Shown here one piece after another: positions 5,500 to 6,069 of a DNA stretch of 6,069 nt. This stretch comes from Candidatus Woesearchaeota archaeon. GTDB taxonomy: Archaea > Nanobdellota > Nanobdellia > Woesearchaeales > ARS49. The stretch covers positions 1 through 6,069 of the forward strand of contig JACQMZ010000060.1 of NCBI GenBank assembly GCA_016203345.1. Direction: 5' to 3'. Below the pieces are notes generated by a model. The model did not search any database. It was not told the DNA's origin and saw nothing but the letters and a program-made list of their open reading frames with translations. Numbering within the stretch: the first letter of the stretch is position 1; the number at the start of each line of letters is the position of its first letter. A program made the translations under genes and the position numbers.

Positions 5500-6069
5500 A
5501 TGCACCTGAGCCGCGACGTGTTAAAGTCTTTGATTCTTAGTGATAATCTTCTCGCAAATTTTGCTGATCTGGATGCTCAGCTGACTGCAAACGGTGTTGA
5601 TGTTCGTCTGGCTGCGATTGTGGAAATTCTTGAAGGTGGACGTCTGGGAGCGCAAAAGTCTGACAATCGTCCGCCGCTTCTCGGCAATGCGGTGGTGCTG
5701 GCAGGTTTTGAGAGCCGTTTGGATGGTTACGCTGTGAAGATGAAGCATGTTGTTGATCAGGCGACGGTGAAGCTGAAGCCGTTGCAGCCGTATCTTGTCG
5801 TGACGTGCGAGGAGTTGAACACGCCGTCGCATTTGATGACGCATATCGCGGCGCGAACTTCCTTGTTTCGTCTGGCGCAGTCAGGGTTGTTTTGCACGTT
5901 TGGTGAAGCTGGCTACAAGGGATTCTTGACGTTTATGTTGTTGCCGTTTGCCCAGAGCGAAATTGATCTTGGGGCGCGATTTGCGCAGTTGACTTTTTCT
6001 GAGCTGAAGGGCGCAGCGAACTATGCTGATCAGAAAGAGGCGAGTTATCAGGGCGGGAAGTTGTTTTGA
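5500..6069 (+). CDS. dCTP deaminase/dUTPase (DCD-DUT) family protein, likely dUTPase-like
   Basis: A complete 189-residue protein whose stop codon is the last three bases of the window. Family motifs run in order: a DLDAQLTANGVDVRL block (23-37), nucleotide-binding ARTSLFRL (118-125, like RSSLxRL), GEAGYKGFLTF (135-145), LGARFAQLTF (157-166) and a YQGG tail (183-186). DCD enzymes turn dCTP into dUTP; dUTPases and bifunctional relatives hydrolyse dUTP to dUMP, keeping uracil out of DNA and feeding dTMP synthesis. The deaminase Glu (Glu138 of E. coli Dcd) aligns with Met146, so dCTP deamination is unlikely; dUTPase-only relatives also lack it. The Asp usual in the D[PA]G[WY] motif is Glu136, a conservative but notable change. 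The protein is probably cytoplasmic. The start is fixed by the TATA box at 5471; the frame is open upstream without sensible protein. Confidence 0.85.
   Translation: MHLSRDVLKSLILSDNLLANFADLDAQLTANGVDVRLAAIVEILEGGRLGAQKSDNRPPLLGNAVVLAGFESRLDGYAVKMKHVVDQATVKLKPLQPYLVVTCEELNTPSHLMTHIAARTSLFRLAQSGLFCTFGEAGYKGFLTFMLLPFAQSEIDLGARFAQLTFSELKGAANYADQKEASYQGGKLF

Overview
The window looks archaeal, probably from a DPANN-type lineage (order uncertain). The signs are an archease gene, a dCTP-deaminase/dUTPase family gene, a secreted protein with calcium loops, a small membrane protein with an archaeal class III (pilin-like) N-terminus, and TATA boxes placed exactly 29 bases before start codons instead of bacterial -35/-10 promoters. 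Base composition is roughly balanced, about half GC by eye.

Layout. Positions 2-79 hold the last 25 codons of a gene entering from the left. Positions 80-261 are non-coding and end in a TATA box. Positions 262-2409 and 2406-3071 (+) form a two-gene operon with a 4-base ATGA overlap: a large secreted, Ser-rich protein with four Asp-rich calcium loops, then a pilin-like anchored protein. Positions 4796-3804 and 3807-3043 (-) form a second ATGA-coupled pair: a two-TM protein exposing an Ig-like domain and a His/Cys-rich domain, then an alpha/beta hydrolase. The two operons converge and overlap tail-to-tail by 29 bases. A compact divergent promoter region (4797-4889) with a nested inverted repeat leads right to archease (4890-5321). 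A 178-base gap with several hairpins and a TATA box follows, then the DCD/dUTPase family gene (5500-6069), whose stop codon is the last three bases of the window.

How the genes fit together. The first two operons encode exported or cell-surface products, with a probable serine hydrolase attached to the second. The two right-hand genes are housekeeping-like: archease assists the RNA ligase RtcB, and the DCD/dUTPase fold acts on deoxynucleotide pools. Archease and the DCD gene have nearly the same core promoter, so they may share regulation although transcribed separately.

Most interesting points: (1) an exactly spaced TATA motif (TTAWAWAC, first T 29 bases before the ATG) at three genes, implying leaderless transcripts and fixing their starts; (2) overlapping divergent TATA boxes beside a nested palindrome; (3) altered key residues in both archease (His to Ala) and the DCD/dUTPase protein (catalytic Glu to Met, Asp to Glu); (4) a His/Cys-rich extracellular domain joined to an Ig-like domain whose mature N-terminus may be His; (5) a strand-composition switch near 120-260 that would fit a replication origin. 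I see no CRISPR array, insertion sequence, tRNA or rRNA.
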